Source of the DNA: Setaria digitata
Taxonomy: Eukaryota; Nematoda; Chromadorea; Rhabditida; Setariidae
Direction: 5' to 3'
Length of the DNA: 38,904 nt
Assembly (NCBI GenBank): GCA_003640385.1
Contig: RCAB01000554.1
Coordinates: 1 to 38,904, forward strand
Part shown: one piece after another, positions 36,006 to 38,904 of the stretch
Layout of the letters: each line of letters starts with the position of its first letter
Position numbering within the stretch: position 1 is the first letter of the stretch
Notes under the pieces: model-generated
Told to the model about the DNA's origin: nothing
The model's database searches: none
What the model saw: the letters and a program-made list of their open reading frames with translations, nothing else
Translations under genes and position numbers: made by a program

Positions 36006-36350
36006 TTATCCTAGAGTTCTTAACTTAAAAGATACAGAGAGCTTATAAAACCGAGTCCGTTCTCTTCCCCGACACTTCAACAAAGCTCGAATACCTGAAA
36101 AGGTTACTAAGTGAGTTTTCAGTCTGAAGAAAAGGTTTTTGGAAAGAGGAAAGATTTGCATAATTTCCAGTAGAAGGACCGGAAAGTCCAAATAAAAGGC
36201 ACACGGTGATTCAGCAGATGTTCCCATCAGAAGGCCACCATAAAGAAGATTACTAGCACTGATAGACAAGTCTGTGATGCGTGTATTTGAAATGAATGAT
36301 ATGGATCTAAAGAAAGCGGACAGAACTAGTTGCCTTTTTTGAAATTTCAT
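36006..36350 (-). CDS. Candidate 114-codon reading frame, unknown protein
   Basis: An ATG at 36350 opens 114 codons to a TAA. Inside it, TCTGTCCGCTTTCTTTAG is a good acceptor, and the downstream part (ITDLSISASNLLYGGLLMGT, then SAESPCAFYLDFPVLL) looks more protein-like than the N-terminal part. A second acceptor CCTTTTCAG lies near 36099. A trans-splice-like site ATTTTGCAG at about 36762, with an ATG 18 nt further on (MKYEMLGISSTRI), might be its real start, but I could not fix the join. A frame of this length can occur by chance here. Confidence 0.25.
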   Translation of the reverse strand: MKFQKRQLVLSAFFRSISFISNTRITDLSISASNLLYGGLLMGTSAESPCAFYLDFPVLLLEIMQIFPLSKNLFFRLKTHLVTFSGIRALLKCRGRERTRFYKLSVSFKLRTLG

Positions 36351-37121
36351 TCATTATAAGAATATTTGTTTATTTGCTTTATTAATTGTTGATTGTATTT
36401 TTTTATAATTATAGAGGGTTACCGTTGATCTATAAATTGCTACTGTCTCATCAATTAGCTAGACTTCGAAATTCCTAGTCATCTGTTAAATTAGCTAATC
36501 TAATACATATATTTTGAATCGAGATTACTTTCACTCCTGCACATGGTGGTAAATTAGAAAAGTTTCATTAAAGCATTGTACTAGATGATGATTCCAAAAA
36601 AATGAAAACGGTAAGCTTGCTCCCATACGGTTTATCCTTCACCTACAATTAATGGACATATATTCTTGAATTCATGAAATCATCGGCTTTGATGCATTTG
36701 AACGGATTCTGGTGCTGCTGATCCCAAGCATTTCATACTTCATTTGTTTCTTTCGTCTATTCTGCAAAATATAAGTCTTATCTTTTAATTTAGCGATTTC
36801 CCAATGTTTACAAAATATAACGGTATTATTAAGGCTAAATAAAAACTGTTTCTGCTACACGGAAAGGTTTCATTTGGAAACATTGTGGCTTAACAGCTAT
36901 CGGAACCTTATTTTCACAATTACGGTGAATGAAAGATGTGCGGGGATAGATACTGAAACGATTGCTGCAAAATCAAATGTATCTTAATGATTATTCAATT
37001 CAAATTGATTATGAAAATGCATGGAATGAAGCGAATTTCGAAATGATTCAGAAAAAAAGGCACAGGAACGATAACCTTTTCATTACTACTATTCTTTATT
37101 ATTTTTCCTTTTCATTTCAAG

Positions 37122-37203
37122 GTCAGCTGGGCCGCAGTTTCTTCATAGAACATTTGCTTTTTAATAGTTGTTTGCGTGGATTCAAGGTTACTAATGGGTT
37201 CTG
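37122..37203 (+). CDS. Weak exon candidate
   Basis: TTTTCATTTCAAG is followed by an open frame QLGRSFFIEHLLFNSCLRGF, then KVTNGF and a TGA, with an optional donor AAG|GTTACT. No neighbour exon is identified. Confidence 0.2.
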
Positions 37204-37433
37204 ACTCCTTTAAATAATTGTAACAGTATTAGTCAAAGTCTGAGGGAAGCAACACCGATCTGTTGGAAAGTGATTTTTATTATCTAGAATTTAAAAATCT
37301 AATAGCAAATTGAAAGTGAATTTAACTAGTATTTTATTGTCGCTTGGATTATCTTACATAAATGTTTTCAAAAAGTAGTGTAAGATTGTATGGAACATAA
37401 ACTACTAGAATGACGTCCTTAATTAAATTTTCA

Positions 37434-37860
37434 GTCCTGGAACTGACTAAATATGAATTTTTCAACAAGGAACTCGATGTTTTTCTAAATTGATAGATTC
37501 TGAAATTTGTGAACTGAGAGAGAATCGAAGGAGAATTCTAATACTAACAGAATAATAAGGAATTTTAGAGATCTCGGAAAAACTCATTTAGACGTCAACG
37601 AGATTGTCGAAAAATTCCATTCAATAATAACAACAAGAAAGGAAAACTTGTAAGACGATGAGGAGAAAAAAAATCGAGAGTTGTGGCTATAGCAAAACGT
37701 TCGTAAGTGACTCTGGGAACATTTGAAGTCATATGAGTCTTCGAAATCGATTGTGGAAAAGATATGCCTTATGCCTTTCTTAGTCTCGGGCCAGATCCAT
37801 TATCTTATCCCGGCCTTATTTCCTCATTAGGTATGAATCACTTTATAACAATTACAATAC
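37434..37860 (+). pseudogene. Coding-like stretch broken across frames
   Basis: After AATTTTCAG the protein-like reading moves between frames. LELTKYEFFNKELDVFLN is followed in a second frame by LIDSEICELRENRRRI. A third frame gives RDLGKTHLDVNEIVEKFHSI and a donor CTT|GTAAGA. Later comes FEIDCGKDMPYAFLSLGPDP, then LSYPGLISSL, before G|GTATGA. This pattern fits either a decayed gene or an exon with assembly indels. The product is not recognised. Confidence 0.3.
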
Positions 37861-38386
37861 TCTATTATAAAATTCCCGGATCGACGGTAAAATAAATATT
37901 GGTTTTTTGGAGATTGAATTCATTTTTGATATTTATGAAGTTCCATTTGCTACGTTGTAAATCTCTGCTATCAAATTTTATTTGCTTCCAGACCCTACTT
38001 AGTTAAACTTGAATGCTAACTGCTTCTTCCTTCGTAAGATTTTCGGATTAATTGTAAGGTTTGTTTCATAACATTCTCCTTAATTGTGAACTATACTTAG
38101 CTATAATCTATTTATTAATGAAACTCTTCTCCATGACAATGAGATCATTCGAATTATACTTTTGTCGTGAACTTCTCTTTTTTTTATACTTGAAATTACC
38201 AAAAGGAATTACCAGTCACTAATAAAAAAAAAAGAAAAAACAGAAAAAATCGAAGTAAAACTTGAAATTTATTTTAAAAAAAAAGTTTTTTAAATGAGCT
38301 ATTGAATAGTAAACGATAAGATTAATCCAACTTGTCCTACGGAACGATTCGTTTCTTACTGAGGCCTAGTTTTTAGAATTTTGCAG

Positions 38387-38478
38387 GTTCAAAAAGAATG
38401 CTCGCCATAGGATATTGGTTTGTTCAGCAGTTGTAAATCGAATGAAGCTAATCATTTCGGTTCACACCTTCTGGTTTC
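38387..38478 (+). CDS. Candidate internal exon, unknown protein
   Basis: TTAGAATTTTGCAG is followed by 92 open bases and the strong donor TTTC|GTAAGC. The exon enters in phase 2 and leaves in phase 1. It reads FKKNARHRILVCSAVVNRMK, then LIISVHTFWF, with a hydrophobic end. Joining exons were not found. A gene continuing beyond the right edge is possible. Confidence 0.33.
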
Positions 38479-38479
38479 G

Positions 38480-38904
38480 TAAGCTGCCACAGATTTATTT
38501 GCGTATTTTGTTTAGGTCAGTTAATCGTATGTTAGAAATTGATTGATTATTTGTTCTAAAACACTTTCGAACACCTGGATTAACCGGCAAATCTAACTAG
38601 TTTTATTTTTTTTTCATTCACTTCTTACTGAACTATCATTTATTTTCATTAAACCTTTTTCAGTTTCAAACTCCTAAAATTGAATGATCACTACAATGCA
38701 ATGAATTTTACAATGAGTCATTTATTTTTAACCCTTCTCTTTCCCATTAATTGACCGTAATGAAGGGTTAAAAAGAAGAGTATTTTGAAACAGAAATAAT
38801 TGCTGGTCTAATGGATAAATAAATAACAAAGTCATTCGGATTATTTATTTAAGTCACTGCATACAAAAAAATCCTCCACAGAGCACGACGGATTCTTGCA
38901 GGAT
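38480..38904. other. Right end, no gene seen
   Basis: AT-rich sequence with short frames only. The last bases (TTCTTGCAG|GAT) look like a splice acceptor on the plus strand, which might begin an exon outside the window. Confidence 0.35.

Noticed and set aside
1..38904. tRNA, rRNA, SL RNA genes, CRISPR arrays, complete transposons
   Set aside because: I looked for T-loop motifs, the nematode SL1 sequence, regular short repeats with spacers and terminal repeats flanking a long frame, and saw none. A covariance-model scan was not possible here.

Overview
The window looks like nuclear DNA of a nematode, most probably a filarial-type (Onchocercidae-like) worm. It is strongly AT-rich, full of A/T runs, and its genes are broken into small exons separated by T-rich introns ending in TTTCAG/TTCCAG. 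Two gene starts sit only 3 nt downstream of a TTTCAG acceptor that has no exon before it, which is what spliced-leader trans-splicing sites look like. There is no operon of the bacterial type, no CRISPR array, no recognisable rRNA or tRNA and no recognisable transposase. The species assignment is inference; I recognised no gene by name.

Layout. (1) 1-2067, minus strand: a well supported gene for a secreted, low-complexity repeat protein. It has a signal-peptide exon, a Cys-rich exon and a long exon of 62-residue repeats that runs off the left edge and is interrupted by an assembly N at 262. (2) 2.1-11 kb: mostly AT-rich sequence with a few weak exon candidates, then a perfect 85-bp inverted repeat with a 73-bp loop (10160-10402). 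(3) 11.0-11.8 kb, minus strand: a probable small gene with three phase-matched exons. (4) 12-21.5 kb: two assembly gaps (13555, 14944), a small secreted-peptide candidate, and two opposed exon candidates near 16.6-17.1 kb. (5) 21.6-23.2 kb, plus strand: a multi-exon gene that needs two single-base frame corrections. (6) 23.2-26.1 kb: purine blocks and a T-rich ~57-bp satellite, followed by a plus-strand terminal exon with an AATAAA signal at 26.25 kb. (7) 32.6-34.4 kb, minus strand: a five-exon gene for a 177-residue single-pass membrane protein with exactly six ectodomain cysteines in a Shisa-like arrangement; this is the best functional assignment in the window. (8) 34.4-38.9 kb: weaker exon candidates, including a stretch at 37.4-37.9 kb whose coding signal jumps between frames.

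The two strongest genes (1 and 7) both enter the secretory pathway and share the same start architecture, but nothing shows that they work together. Several exon candidates elsewhere have open frames on both strands and are listed with low confidence. Some frame breaks may be residual assembly errors: three single Ns, an unmerged 53-bp overlap at 13.5 kb and one-base extra A residues point to an imperfectly polished assembly.
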